Shown: piece by piece, positions 32,268 through 40,817 of the stretch
Numbering within the stretch: position 1 is the stretch's first letter
Layout of the letters: each line of letters opens with the position of its first letter
DNA from: Clostridia bacterium
GTDB taxonomy: Bacteria; Bacillota; Clostridia; Christensenellales; Aristaeellaceae
DNA: 55,624 bases
NCBI GenBank assembly: GCA_017937505.1
Contig: JAGBDL010000035.1
Coordinates: 1-55,624 of the forward strand
Reading direction: 5' to 3'
The notes under the pieces: generated by a model
What the model saw: the letters and a program-made list of their open reading frames with translations, nothing else
What the model was told of the DNA's origin: nothing
The model's database searches: none
Made by a program: the position numbers and the translations under genes

Positions 32268-32795
32268 TCATTCTCTTGCCTTGGGCTTCCTGCCGCGCCT
32301 GGCACGCACAGGCTCCTCAGGCGGGATGGCTGTGTGAATGCGCGTGTCGTCATGCGCCGGATACGAGTACCGCCACCGGTCGTAATCCTCCTGCGTAATT
32401 TCCCCGGCGCGCAGCTTGGCGGCTTGTTCCTGCCAGGCGCGGAGACGCTGATCAAAATCAGCCGCCCGCACACCACCGTCAGCGATTTCCGCGCGGAGGC
32501 AGATTGCGCCATCGATATTCTGTACGCGCAGCAGCTTGCGATCCTCCAGCGCGAACAGCGTGTGCATCAGGCCATCCATCGAGTCGATGTCCGGAACCGT
32601 GATAGCCCGGGGCGAGACGTCCAGCGCCTCCGCTATCGCAGCGGTAAGATCAGCTTTCGGCGTGCGATCCTCAGATTCGTATTGAGCCATCCGCACGTCG
32701 GCAGATGTTGGCGGGAAGCCCAGAAGCGTTCCCAATGCCTTCTGCGTCATCCCCCGTAAATTGCGAAAAAAGCGGATTCTCTCCCCCGTCGCCAT
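32268..32795 (-). CDS. Xre family regulator of the island
   Basis: A 175-residue protein with an N-terminal Cro/C1 helix-turn-helix (IRFFRNLRGMTQKALGTLLG, then AQYESEDRTPKADLTAAIAE). A helical C-terminal half follows, ending in a basic stretch (RARRGRKPKARE). The start at 32795 follows AGAGGAGG. It is transcribed away from xis and int, and its promoter lies back to back with theirs. That is the usual place for the repressor that keeps an integrative element dormant. The role is inferred from position. Confidence 0.84.
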   Translation of the reverse strand: MATGERIRFFRNLRGMTQKALGTLLGFPPTSADVRMAQYESEDRTPKADLTAAIAEALDVSPRAITVPDIDSMDGLMHTLFALEDRKLLRVQNIDGAICLRAEIADGGVRAADFDQRLRAWQEQAAKLRAGEITQEDYDRWRYSYPAHDDTRIHTAIPPEEPVRARRGRKPKARE

Positions 32796-32826
32796 GTGCT
32801 TACCTCCTCTGGAAGTGGATAGACTT

Positions 32827-32855
32827 ATTATAGCAAAGCGGTTTAATTCGGTCAA
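32827..32855 (-). promoter_or_regulatory. Promoter of the island Xre gene
   Basis: On the minus strand TTGACC (32850-32855), 17-bp spacer, TATAAT (32827-32832). Confidence 0.72.
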
Positions 32856-32896
32856 GAAAACTTAGCATTAGAATTTAATTTTCTCGCGAACAGGCA

Positions 32897-32942
32897 TTGA
32901 CATAATCATTTCCGCTTAGTATAATAGAATTAAAATTAAGCG
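32897..32942 (+). promoter_or_regulatory. Promoter and operator of xis-int
   Basis: TTGACA (32897-32902), 17-bp spacer, TATAAT (32920-32925), both perfect. An inverted repeat CGCTTA/TAAGCG (32913-32918 and 32937-32942) encloses the -10. A related segment with the same CTTAG and GCGAA ends lies at 32861-32890, so both may be repressor sites. Confidence 0.72.
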
Positions 32943-32990
32943 AACATGCTTATTTTGATTTCGATCCAGATGAAAGGATGGATTTACGAT

Positions 32991-33194
32991 ATGATGGAAC
33001 TGATGCGTGCAAGTGAAGTGGCGAAGGAGCTTTCCGTGTCCACGTCCTATGCCTATAAATTGATCCGTCAGCTGGATGATGAGCTGAAGGAGAAGAAATA
33101 CCTGACAATTCCCGGAAGAATCAGCCGGAAATACCTGTATGAGCGCTTATATGGCGCTGAGCCAAAGGAGGTGCAACACGATGCCCGTCTATAA
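32991..33194 (+). CDS. Excisionase-like helix-turn-helix protein
   Basis: A 67-residue basic protein with a MerR/excisionase-type domain: MRASEVAKELSVSTSYAYKL followed by IRQLDDELKEKKYLTIPGRI, which ends like the wing of Tn916-type Xis. The next gene, the integrase, begins inside its last codons (14-base overlap), so the two are made together. GAAAGGA lies 13 bases upstream of 32991; a second ATG follows directly. It would direct the integrase toward excision. Identity as Xis is inferred from fold, size and position. Confidence 0.78.
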   Translation: MMELMRASEVAKELSVSTSYAYKLIRQLDDELKEKKYLTIPGRISRKYLYERLYGAEPKEVQHDARL

Positions 33195-34275
33195 GGATGA
33201 AAAGAACGGCCGCTGGTATGCCATGGTTCGCTACGAGAACTGGAAGGGGCAGCGCAAGCAGAAATGCAAGCGCGGCTTCACCACCAAACGCGAAGCACTG
33301 GAATGGGAGCGCACCTTTCAGCAGCAAAGCGCCGGAGATCTTGACATGACCTTCAAAGCCTTCTGTGAGCTCTACGAGAAGGACATGCGTCCTCGTTTGA
33401 AGGAGAGCACTTGGGCCACAAAGGATCATATCACCCGGACAAAACTTCTCCCTTACTTCGGAGAGCGCCGTCTCTGCGATATCGATACGAAAGACATCAT
33501 CGCCTGGCAGAACGAGCTGCTGGCTTATCGGGATGAGAAGAAGCAGCCCTACTCTCCCGCATACCTCAAGATCATTCACAATCAGCTGACAGCGATCCTC
33601 AGCCACGCCGTCAAGCACTACGGATTGAAGAGCAACCCGGCTTCCCGCGTCGGCTGCATCGGCAGCAAGGAAAGCGAAGAGATGCAGTTCTGGACAAAAG
33701 AGGAGTATCTGAAATTCGCGGATGCCGTGATGGACAAGCCCATGTCCTACTACGCTTTTGAAATGCTGTACTGGTGCGGTATCCGCGAGGGTGAGCTGTT
33801 GGCCCTCACACCGGGAGACTTCAACTTCAGGAAGGGCGCGGTGAGTATCAACAAATCCTATCAGCGGCTGCATGGAGAGGACGTGATTACCTCGCCCAAG
33901 ACGCGCAAAAGCGTTCGGACGATCAGGATGCCGGAATTCCTTTGCGACGAGATGCAGGACTACATCAAGTCTCTGTATGGCGTCACGAAGGAGGACCGCA
34001 TCTTCCCCGTCACCAAGAGCTATCTCTATCACGAGATGGAGCGCGGGACGAAGGCGGCGGGCGTCAAGCGGATTCGGATTCACGATCTGCGCCATTCGCA
34101 TGTCTCACTGCTGATTGACATGGGATTCAGCGCCGTGGCAATTGCCGATCGCGTGGGACATGAGAGCATCGACATTACCTACCGGTATGCCCACCTCTTC
34201 CCCTCCAAGCAGACGGAGATGGCCGACAGGCTGAACATGGAAAGGAGCATGGAGCATGACAGCCAAAGCGCGTGA
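33181..34275 (+). CDS. int: Tyrosine integrase of the guaA island
   Basis: A 364-residue site-specific recombinase. It has an N-terminal arm-binding domain (about 1-50, VYKDEKNGRWYAMVRYENWK), a core-binding SAM-like domain (about 55-160) and a catalytic domain. Catalytic residues are R202 (CGIREGEL), H301 and R304 (HDLRHSH), H327 (VGHESID) and the nucleophile Y336 (YRYAHL). AAAGGAGGTG precedes the start at 33181. It presumably inserted the island into the 3' end of guaA, whose repeat GAGTGGGAAT marks both ends. All catalytic residues are present, so it looks active. Confidence 0.93.
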   Translation: MPVYKDEKNGRWYAMVRYENWKGQRKQKCKRGFTTKREALEWERTFQQQSAGDLDMTFKAFCELYEKDMRPRLKESTWATKDHITRTKLLPYFGERRLCDIDTKDIIAWQNELLAYRDEKKQPYSPAYLKIIHNQLTAILSHAVKHYGLKSNPASRVGCIGSKESEEMQFWTKEEYLKFADAVMDKPMSYYAFEMLYWCGIREGELLALTPGDFNFRKGAVSINKSYQRLHGEDVITSPKTRKSVRTIRMPEFLCDEMQDYIKSLYGVTKEDRIFPVTKSYLYHEMERGTKAAGVKRIRIHDLRHSHVSLLIDMGFSAVAIADRVGHESIDITYRYAHLFPSKQTEMADRLNMERSMEHDSQSA

Positions 34276-34579
34276 CCGATGCAACCGCTGGCGCAGCGTA
34301 ACCGTAGCGTTCCGCATGTCGCCGGAGGAAAACGAGCACCTGAACCATCTGGTGCAGCTGTCCGGGATGACCAAGCAGGACTACATCATCGCCCGGCTTC
34401 TGCAAAAGGAAATTGTGGTGCATGGAAATCCAAGGGTGTACAAGTCGTTGAAGGATCGGATGGATGCGGTGCTGAATGAATTGCAGCGCCTGAATGCAGG
34501 CGATCATCCTTCTCCCGAAACACTGGAAGAAATCGGGCTGATGACGAATATGATGAAGGAGATGAAGAATGGTGATTAA
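34256..34579 (+). CDS. Small DNA-binding or mobilisation-like protein
   Basis: A 107-residue protein with the opening SVTVAFRMSPEENEHLNHLV and TKQDYIIARLLQKEIVVHG. This resembles ribbon-helix-helix proteins of the MobC relaxosome type: a short beta strand, then helices. The rest is helical. It overlaps int by 20 bases and TnpV by 11 and so belongs to one operon. No relaxase is present in the island, so a mobilisation role would need a partner elsewhere. It may also regulate the operon. AAAGGAG lies 10 bases before the start. Confidence 0.72.
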   Translation: MTAKARDRCNRWRSVTVAFRMSPEENEHLNHLVQLSGMTKQDYIIARLLQKEIVVHGNPRVYKSLKDRMDAVLNELQRLNAGDHPSPETLEEIGLMTNMMKEMKNGD

Positions 34580-34925
34580 ACCGAAGTATACGCGGTGCGG
34601 CGATTATCTGCTGCCGGAAATAGGATTGAGCGAAGAAGATAAAACGCCGCTGGGCAGATATGGCGAAATGAGGTGTCGTTATCTGGAAGAAAACCGACCG
34701 GGATTGTTTACAAGGCTGCTCCTGAGCGGACAGCTGATGCACCAGCTGCATGAAGTGGATCGGGCGGCAGAGCAAAGGATGGAAACGATGCTGCCGCAGA
34801 TGGCGCAGAAGGCCAGGCTGACGGAGGCAATGAAGAATAACAATCCGCTCAAGTGGGCTGGCATCATGAACACGCTGAGCGCTCAGGCTGAGGAGATGAT
34901 CCTTGAAGAACTGGTGTATGGCTAA
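34569..34925 (+). CDS. TnpV family protein, complete
   Basis: A 118-residue protein of the TnpV family, found next to integrases and transposases in clostridial mobile elements. Landmarks are YTRCGDYLLPEIGLSEEDKT, PLGRYGEMRCRYLEENRPGL, LLSGQLMHQLHEVDRAAEQR and KWAGIMNTLSAQAEEMI. AAGGAGATGAAGA precedes the ATG. It is last in the xis-int-RHH operon. Its role in transposition is not established. A truncated relative at 2686-2883 shows that a second element in this genome used the same module. Confidence 0.82.
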   Translation: MVIKPKYTRCGDYLLPEIGLSEEDKTPLGRYGEMRCRYLEENRPGLFTRLLLSGQLMHQLHEVDRAAEQRMETMLPQMAQKARLTEAMKNNNPLKWAGIMNTLSAQAEEMILEELVYG

Positions 34926-34967
34926 GCAATTGGACTTTTGGGGATGATCCTGTGAGGATGTGATACC

Positions 34968-35001
34968 ATAAGCGCGGAGAGGTTGAAGGCTCCGCGCTTA
35001 T
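34968..35001 (+). terminator. Terminator of the integrase operon
   Basis: A 12-bp stem, ATAAGCGCGGAG (34968-34979) with CTCCGCGCTTAT (34990-35001), and a 10-base loop. The tail is only weakly T-rich. Confidence 0.68.
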
Positions 35002-35058
35002 CATCATCTTGTCATGCGATGATAAGCAGTTGACAAGAATGAAAAGAAAACATACAAT
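34997..35058 (+). promoter_or_regulatory. Promoter and inverted repeat of the AlbA_2 gene
   Basis: TTGACA (35030-35035), 17-bp spacer, TACAAT (35053-35058). Just upstream, CTTATCATC (34997-35005) and GATGATAAG (35018-35026) form a 9-bp inverted repeat, a candidate operator, perhaps for the protein's own winged helix. Confidence 0.68.
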
Positions 35059-35086
35059 GATGACAAGAGAAGCGGAGGTGCTCAGC

Positions 35087-36382
35087 ATGGAGTTCATGGA
35101 GAGCGATACGATTGAACTGAAATCAGAATTGATACCCGACATCTGCCGTGAGGTTATTGCCTTTACTAATTCGCATGGCGGAACGATCTATATCGGTGTG
35201 CAGGATGACGGCAGTGTGATCGGCATTGACAACGCAGATGAAACACTTCTGCGGCTGAACAACATGGTACGCGATTCCATCAAGCCCGATGTGACGATGT
35301 TTGTCCGCTACGCTGTTCAGCTGATTGAGGGCAAAGCCGTTCTCTCTGTCGCCGTGCAGAAGGGCACAGATCGTCCATACTATCTGGCCAGCAAGGGTCT
35401 TAAGCCCAGCGGCGTCTATGTGCGCAACGGTTCTTCAACTGATCCTGCCACGGATACCGCCATTCGGCGCATGATCAAGGAAACTGACGGAGATGTCTTT
35501 GAGGATATGCGCGCGCTGAATCAGCAGCTTTCTTTTCACTCGGCAACAGAACAATTCAAAAAGTGTGGCGTGGACTTTGATGAGCTGAAAATGCAGACAC
35601 TGGGACTGATGACGTCCGACAAAATGTATACGAATCTGGGGCTTCTCCTGTCCGACCAAAGCCCCAGCGTAGTGAAGGCCGCAACATTCGCAGGAAAGGA
35701 TAAAGAAACCTTCCAGGACAGGCGGGAATTCAGCGGTTCACTGTTCCGTCAGATGGAAGATTTGTATGCGTATCTGGATATGAGAAATCAGAATCGCGCC
35801 ACCTTCTCCGGCCTCTATCGGACAGATGCGCGCGATTACCCGGAGGAAGCGCTTCGCGAGGCACTGATGAACGCCATCGTTCATCGCGATTATTCATTCA
35901 GTGCCAGCACACTTGTGAGCATCTACGATGATCGGATTGAATTCGTATCCATTGGCGGATTGGCAGGCGGGCTTGAGATTGACGACATCATGCTGGGTAT
36001 GTCCGTATGCCGGAATCCCAAGCTAGCCGCGGTCTTCTACCGGCTGAAGCTGATTGAAGCCTACGGGACAGGCATCCCAAAGATGATGAAGGCCTATCAG
36101 GGAAGCGGCTGTCAGCCGCAGCTGATGGTGACCAGCAACGCCTTCAAGATTGTTTTGCCCAACCGCAATGTGCAGAAAGAGCCTGCCAGCGATAGCCTCA
36201 GCCCGGAGGAGCGAGTGATTGCTGCCATGCGCGAGCATGGTTCCATGACGCGGACTGAGGTGCAGGAACTGCTGCAAGTCAGTCAGGCAACAGCAAACAG
36301 ATTGCTCAAGCGCATGATCGCACAGGGGGGCGTTCGTCAGGAAGGTTCTGGACGCGGAACGAAGTATTCGATGAAGCACTGA
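35087..36382 (+). CDS. AlbA_2/Schlafen-type ATP-binding regulator
   Basis: A 431-residue protein of the family with an N-terminal AlbA_2 (Schlafen-like) domain (about 5-120, with ELKSELIPDICREVIAFTNS and HGGTIYIGVQDDG). A central HATPase-like part follows (EALREALMNAIVHRDYSFSA). The C-terminal winged helix is TRTEVQELLQVSQATANRLL. Relatives are annotated as transcriptional regulators or ATP-dependent helicase-like proteins and are common beside defence genes. GCGGAGGTG precedes the start at 35087. It has its own promoter and terminator and sits between the integration module and the helicase pair. Confidence 0.84.
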   Translation: MEFMESDTIELKSELIPDICREVIAFTNSHGGTIYIGVQDDGSVIGIDNADETLLRLNNMVRDSIKPDVTMFVRYAVQLIEGKAVLSVAVQKGTDRPYYLASKGLKPSGVYVRNGSSTDPATDTAIRRMIKETDGDVFEDMRALNQQLSFHSATEQFKKCGVDFDELKMQTLGLMTSDKMYTNLGLLLSDQSPSVVKAATFAGKDKETFQDRREFSGSLFRQMEDLYAYLDMRNQNRATFSGLYRTDARDYPEEALREALMNAIVHRDYSFSASTLVSIYDDRIEFVSIGGLAGGLEIDDIMLGMSVCRNPKLAAVFYRLKLIEAYGTGIPKMMKAYQGSGCQPQLMVTSNAFKIVLPNRNVQKEPASDSLSPEERVIAAMREHGSMTRTEVQELLQVSQATANRLLKRMIAQGGVRQEGSGRGTKYSMKH

Positions 36383-36456
36383 TGCTGCCAGTTGATGAAC
36401 AACAAAGAGTGAGACTTTGCGAGTAGGCTGAGGTAAAACAGAGGAATACCTGGATG

Positions 36457-36499
36457 GCCCTATGCCTGTTGTGATGCAGAAGCGCAGCAGGCATAGGGC
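36457..36499 (+). terminator. Terminator after the AlbA_2 gene
   Basis: Perfect 12-bp stem GCCCTATGCCTG/CAGGCATAGGGC (36457-36468 and 36488-36499) followed by TTTCGCTATTTT. From here to the next promoter (36869) no gene is seen. Confidence 0.75.
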
Positions 36500-36868
36500 T
36501 TTCGCTATTTTGGGGGAGCAAGCGAAACAGAGAATGACGCGGATACTCATGAGAACCGCAGAGCTTGCTCTGCATTACGGGGATTGGGAGCTTGGCCACC
36601 AACAAGCAAAGTGCAAAAAGTAAAACGTTTGCCCTGCTTGCGGCTATACTTCTCGCTATTCAGTTCACTGAGTCCATGAATTATGTAAACCGACATAGAT
36701 CATCAACCTACTTTTACTCTGAAAGTCCCTCCACAAGGTTTCGGCCTCGATCGCAAAGCAACAGGACTTCCATGACTTGGTCGGTGATGCAACCGGCATC
36801 ATGCCGGTTTACTAAGATACCATTTGTATCAGGGTGACAAAATCAGTCCGTGAATTTATAGCGCTTTC
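36500..36868. other. Intergenic stretch without a recognisable gene
   Basis: About 370 bases with only weak frames on either strand. One short palindrome (AACCGGCATCATGCCGGTT, about 36790-36808) is present. Nothing else is supported. Confidence 0.5.
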
Positions 36869-36897
36869 TTGAGTCAAAGTATTGTGAGTGATATAAT
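36869..36897 (+). promoter_or_regulatory. Promoter of the Druantia-like operon
   Basis: TTGAGT (36869-36874), 17-bp spacer, TATAAT (36892-36897), about 84 bases before the start codon. Confidence 0.65.
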
Positions 36898-36980
36898 CAA
36901 CATATACAGGAAGCATACTCGTTTAAAGCACTTCGTTAAGTGACAATTCCAATGGCAGAATACATCCGAGGAGGAACAGT

Positions 36981-39900
36981 ATGGGTATCTTCAGATGGAT
37001 CATGAGTTTACTCAGAAGGAAAAAGATCGCCAAGCATGAATATGCTCCCGAAAAGGCTATTGCTCTGAAGAAAGTCGAAACCATACGTGGACAGATCCCG
37101 TGTCTTTCTCAACAGGTTCCTTGTAAGAATGACAAGTCTGAAATTTCAGAACAAGCTTGCATATATCCAGATTCTCAGATTGTACTCCGGGAAACGCAGC
37201 AGCAAAAACGCCGCAGAAGGAGACAGCAGATTCAAAGTGACACTCCGCCTGTGAATGAGCAACTGTTTGCTGCCCAGAATACTCAGGATTCTTCTGACTT
37301 CTACCCGGAAGATGAGAAGACAACAAGCGCAGCGAATGCAGAAGCCAAAGAGAATCAATGTGCTGCAGCAGACGCCGAGGAGATCAGTGAAATTGAGACC
37401 GGGTGTTCTATAAAAGACATGGTAGCCATAGATGTGTGCAGGTCAGAAAAAACAGAAGAGCATGAACCTGGGCAAGCGGCAGATAAGACATCAGCAATCG
37501 ATAAATCACCTAAAGCGGATATGATGCTGATTGCTCAGAAGGAAGGCAGTGTATCTGAAGAAACTGAAAACACGCTTGCTGAAGAAGCAGCAGAAGCCGA
37601 AAAGAACGATGTGCAGGAGCATCAAGCCAAGATAATCTCTGTGGAGACAAAAATTGATGAACCGCAAGGCATTGAACAAACAGAGGAATCCTCGGCTGAC
37701 GTGATTGATCCGGCAGAATATCAGCTGGAAAAGGAATACACAGGTGACAGCAAGAACGATGAAAAGGAACCGGTTTCGCCAGAGTCTGTTGCTGAAGACG
37801 TGTATTCAGAAGTACAGGAAGGCCGCAATTTTGTGTTGGATACAGGTGGAGAAGTCCGAACCGATTACGCAATTCAGGAGTGGAAAGAAGATAAATGGGA
37901 AACGCAGTCAGAAAATACAGAAGAATCATGTGCTGATACCGGAGAATACCAAGAGCGGACGAAAAAAGAGAAGGCGGAGAGAAAGGCACGCAATGTTGTC
38001 AGAGGGAATCTGCTTCAGGAAAAGCAGAATGTGCAGCGTCGCGTAATTTCTGAAGAAGAGCATCTGAGGAAGTATATTCTGGAACAGTTTTCTGTACAAC
38101 CTCTTTTGGGAAGTATCGATATTTCCAAAACAGAATTTGAGTATCTGCTGATGCCCTGGTTCAAGAAAAGAGCACAGAATATCTTGTATGGCGACAATGC
38201 TCTGAATAGAATTGACCCTGTATTCTGTGTATGTCTGGTTCAGATTGCGATACGAGACTCGAAGCATGGTGAATTCTGGAATCATGTCGCGAGAAGACTG
38301 GGATACAGCAAGCCCACGCAGGCATTGATGTACCGTTTCGGTGAGATATTCCTTCATACGATGAAGGCCCACCAGAAAACCGTATTTGATTCGGGAGAAA
38401 AAGTAGCTTCTATCCTGATGCACTGCTTTGTGTGCGATCACCATATTCCAAAGCTCTTTGATTTTCTGTATGCTTATTATGAGCTGGATTTGTTCAGGCA
38501 GATTGAACTGTCAGATGTCAGGAAACTCCGAGACGTCATGGTCAGCGGAAAATACTACACGAGAAAGCAACTGATTCTTCAGCAAACCATCGATGTGCTG
38601 ACCTATTTGCCGGAGCTTGGCATCGAAAGACTGGAGCGATATCTTTCATGGATTGATCATGCGTATTTTGATGAAAGCTATCAGCCGGAAGGCGCAGGCC
38701 GCTTTATCGAGGCATTCAAAAAATGGAAAGAGAATCATCCAGAATTTGGTGCAAAGCAAAAGGAGCGGGATTCGGTATCCCGAAAAGGCAGACGGATGTT
38801 CTCCAGTCCGGAGCTTTGCCTGAATCTCAGGAACGGCAAATTCAGCGTCATGTTCCCGAAGCAGCGGATTCCTTCTGATTGTGTCGAAGCATATTGGGAG
38901 ATTGTCACCAGTGTCAGCGGCAAGATGCGTGTGCAATGCGAGATGATCGAGGCCATTACCAGCAACCTCACCGGGGAGGCCGAAATCGGCTTTCCATCCG
39001 CAGACCTGCTTGGAAAAATACAGTTCAGACTGGTGTCCGATGCAAACGTACTTCGAACATTTGAGATTGAGCAGGATTGCTGCAGAGCATTTGATGGCAA
39101 TGGCAGTCTGATCAGGAAAAAGCATCTGGAGGCTGGCCGCGTATACTGTTTTACGCACAGGGAAGAACATCTGAAAACGGAGGCCACTTGTACGCAGCAG
39201 CAGACAGATGACTGGCTGATGAGCTGCTATTCATTTGAAACGGGCATGACGGTTGAGTTTCCCGATGGCTCCATCGCGATTATTGGAGGTGAAATGAACG
39301 AAGGCCTTTGCGGAAGCACGCCTGTCCAGCATGCGTGGGTCTATGATGAGCAAAAACGTCCGCTTCCGGTTTATGGCAGGCTGCCCATGCTGATGATCAA
39401 GACAACTCCGGCAAAATATCAGAGCGGGAGAATGAGCCTGAATTCCAGATACTATCCGCTCGGACAGCTCCCGTATCGAAGGATAGAGCTGGGAGACAGA
39501 AGTGGCGAACTCGGATTCCTGATTGCTATTCCGGATGAGCAGCATTTGATCTATGATATTGCCATTGATATTGCAGCCGAGCAGGATGTGCGCAGGTACT
39601 GCTTTGCGTACATGGACGGCTTTGATTTCCGTTTTGAGAACAGCGCGGAGCCCCTTCCCTATCTGTTCGCGCCCAAGGGCAGCGTGACCATCTTTGGGAA
39701 CGCGCGCTTGCGTGGGCATGATGTGGAGAAGCACCCGAACAAAAATGAGTTCGGCTTTGTTCTGGATGCGGCGCGCCAAGTTCTTGAATTTGACGTGCTG
39801 GAGCAGAATAACACCGCGCTTGCGCTGGAAATCCCGGTTGTTGCCTATCGATTTGATCAGAAGGAATGGAGGATTCAACCGCCTGATGAGATGTGGCATA

Positions 39901-40817
39901 CGGAGCTCCCGAAGCAAATCGAATTCCGCATTCCGGGAATGAGCCTCGAGTTATCGGTGGATGCAGACGCAGATGCCGGAAGGCAGAGTGTTGTATACAG
40001 CAGAGGAAAAAACGATCCAACCATCACCTGCGACCTGATGCCTCTTCGCTCGTGGCTTGGAAGAGAGCGGTTCAGACATGATATTGATCTCAAAATCGAT
40101 GGAAACAGAAGGCATTTCGCAACGGTATATGCGAGAAGCGCCGTCTTTTCCGCTCGCCTTGAGAGTGATTATGAAAAGGGTGTTCTGCATGGCGTATTCG
40201 ACATTGTTGGAAAGAGCCGCTATGTGGTTTCACTGTTCCTCGGGGACTGCGTGATTGCCGAGCAAATTCCCATTGAGAACGGAGAAATCGAGCTGCCATT
40301 GCCCGACGACGTCGGGTTGTACAAGGCCGTCATCTATGAGGTGGAAGAGGACGAATTTGGATTTGGAGAGCAGCTGTACAAAATCGGAGAGGCAGAATGC
40401 GAGCTGCTTGACCCCGGCAATATCGAAGGAAAGACCTTCTATATCAAGAGTCTGCTGACACTCGACCGGCAGGAAAACGTGCTTTCTGTTCGCCATAAAC
40501 GGTATTGGGTAAAAGTTCTTGCACAAAGAGAAGAAGAGAAGCAACGATATGATGGCATCATGCGGGTTGCTGATTATTGGGGCGTTGTGGATTCGATTCC
40601 GGTCGTGGTGACGATCAGGAAGAGAACGATGCTCGATCAGGTACAGATAGCATTTGTTGACGACGGGGAGGAACAGCCTTTCCTGTACAATTATGCGTCA
40701 AAGGAAATCGTGCAGAAAGAGGATATGACGCTGCATCGGATGGCGCGGTACCGCACCTATACCATGCTGGATTATGAAGACCTATTCCATGTCGTTTATA
40801 TGCAGAAAGAAGAGTGA
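36981..40817 (+). CDS. Large protein of unknown fold, DruH-like candidate
   Basis: A 1278-residue protein coupled by a 4-base overlap to the helicase gene after it. Residues 1-25 are basic and hydrophobic (MGIFRWIMSLLRRKK). Residues about 40-340 are acidic, rich in Glu, Gln, Ser and Ala, and likely disordered. Residues about 360-570 look helical (LYAYYELDLFRQIELSDVRK). The last 650 residues are rich in beta strands. No catalytic motif was recognised. A huge unannotated protein before a DUF1998 helicase is the layout of type III Druantia (druH-druE). The match is by architecture, not by sequence search. GAGGAGG precedes the start. Confidence 0.6.
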   Translation: MGIFRWIMSLLRRKKIAKHEYAPEKAIALKKVETIRGQIPCLSQQVPCKNDKSEISEQACIYPDSQIVLRETQQQKRRRRRQQIQSDTPPVNEQLFAAQNTQDSSDFYPEDEKTTSAANAEAKENQCAAADAEEISEIETGCSIKDMVAIDVCRSEKTEEHEPGQAADKTSAIDKSPKADMMLIAQKEGSVSEETENTLAEEAAEAEKNDVQEHQAKIISVETKIDEPQGIEQTEESSADVIDPAEYQLEKEYTGDSKNDEKEPVSPESVAEDVYSEVQEGRNFVLDTGGEVRTDYAIQEWKEDKWETQSENTEESCADTGEYQERTKKEKAERKARNVVRGNLLQEKQNVQRRVISEEEHLRKYILEQFSVQPLLGSIDISKTEFEYLLMPWFKKRAQNILYGDNALNRIDPVFCVCLVQIAIRDSKHGEFWNHVARRLGYSKPTQALMYRFGEIFLHTMKAHQKTVFDSGEKVASILMHCFVCDHHIPKLFDFLYAYYELDLFRQIELSDVRKLRDVMVSGKYYTRKQLILQQTIDVLTYLPELGIERLERYLSWIDHAYFDESYQPEGAGRFIEAFKKWKENHPEFGAKQKERDSVSRKGRRMFSSPELCLNLRNGKFSVMFPKQRIPSDCVEAYWEIVTSVSGKMRVQCEMIEAITSNLTGEAEIGFPSADLLGKIQFRLVSDANVLRTFEIEQDCCRAFDGNGSLIRKKHLEAGRVYCFTHREEHLKTEATCTQQQTDDWLMSCYSFETGMTVEFPDGSIAIIGGEMNEGLCGSTPVQHAWVYDEQKRPLPVYGRLPMLMIKTTPAKYQSGRMSLNSRYYPLGQLPYRRIELGDRSGELGFLIAIPDEQHLIYDIAIDIAAEQDVRRYCFAYMDGFDFRFENSAEPLPYLFAPKGSVTIFGNARLRGHDVEKHPNKNEFGFVLDAARQVLEFDVLEQNNTALALEIPVVAYRFDQKEWRIQPPDEMWHTELPKQIEFRIPGMSLELSVDADADAGRQSVVYSRGKNDPTITCDLMPLRSWLGRERFRHDIDLKIDGNRRHFATVYARSAVFSARLESDYEKGVLHGVFDIVGKSRYVVSLFLGDCVIAEQIPIENGEIELPLPDDVGLYKAVIYEVEEDEFGFGEQLYKIGEAECELLDPGNIEGKTFYIKSLLTLDRQENVLSVRHKRYWVKVLAQREEEKQRYDGIMRVADYWGVVDSIPVVVTIRKRTMLDQVQIAFVDDGEEQPFLYNYASKEIVQKEDMTLHRMARYRTYTMLDYEDLFHVVYMQKEE

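Noticed and set aside
36565..36837. A 90-residue plus-strand frame before the Druantia-like pair
   Set aside because: No ribosome site, no family resemblance, and it lies in a stretch of mixed composition between a terminator and a promoter.
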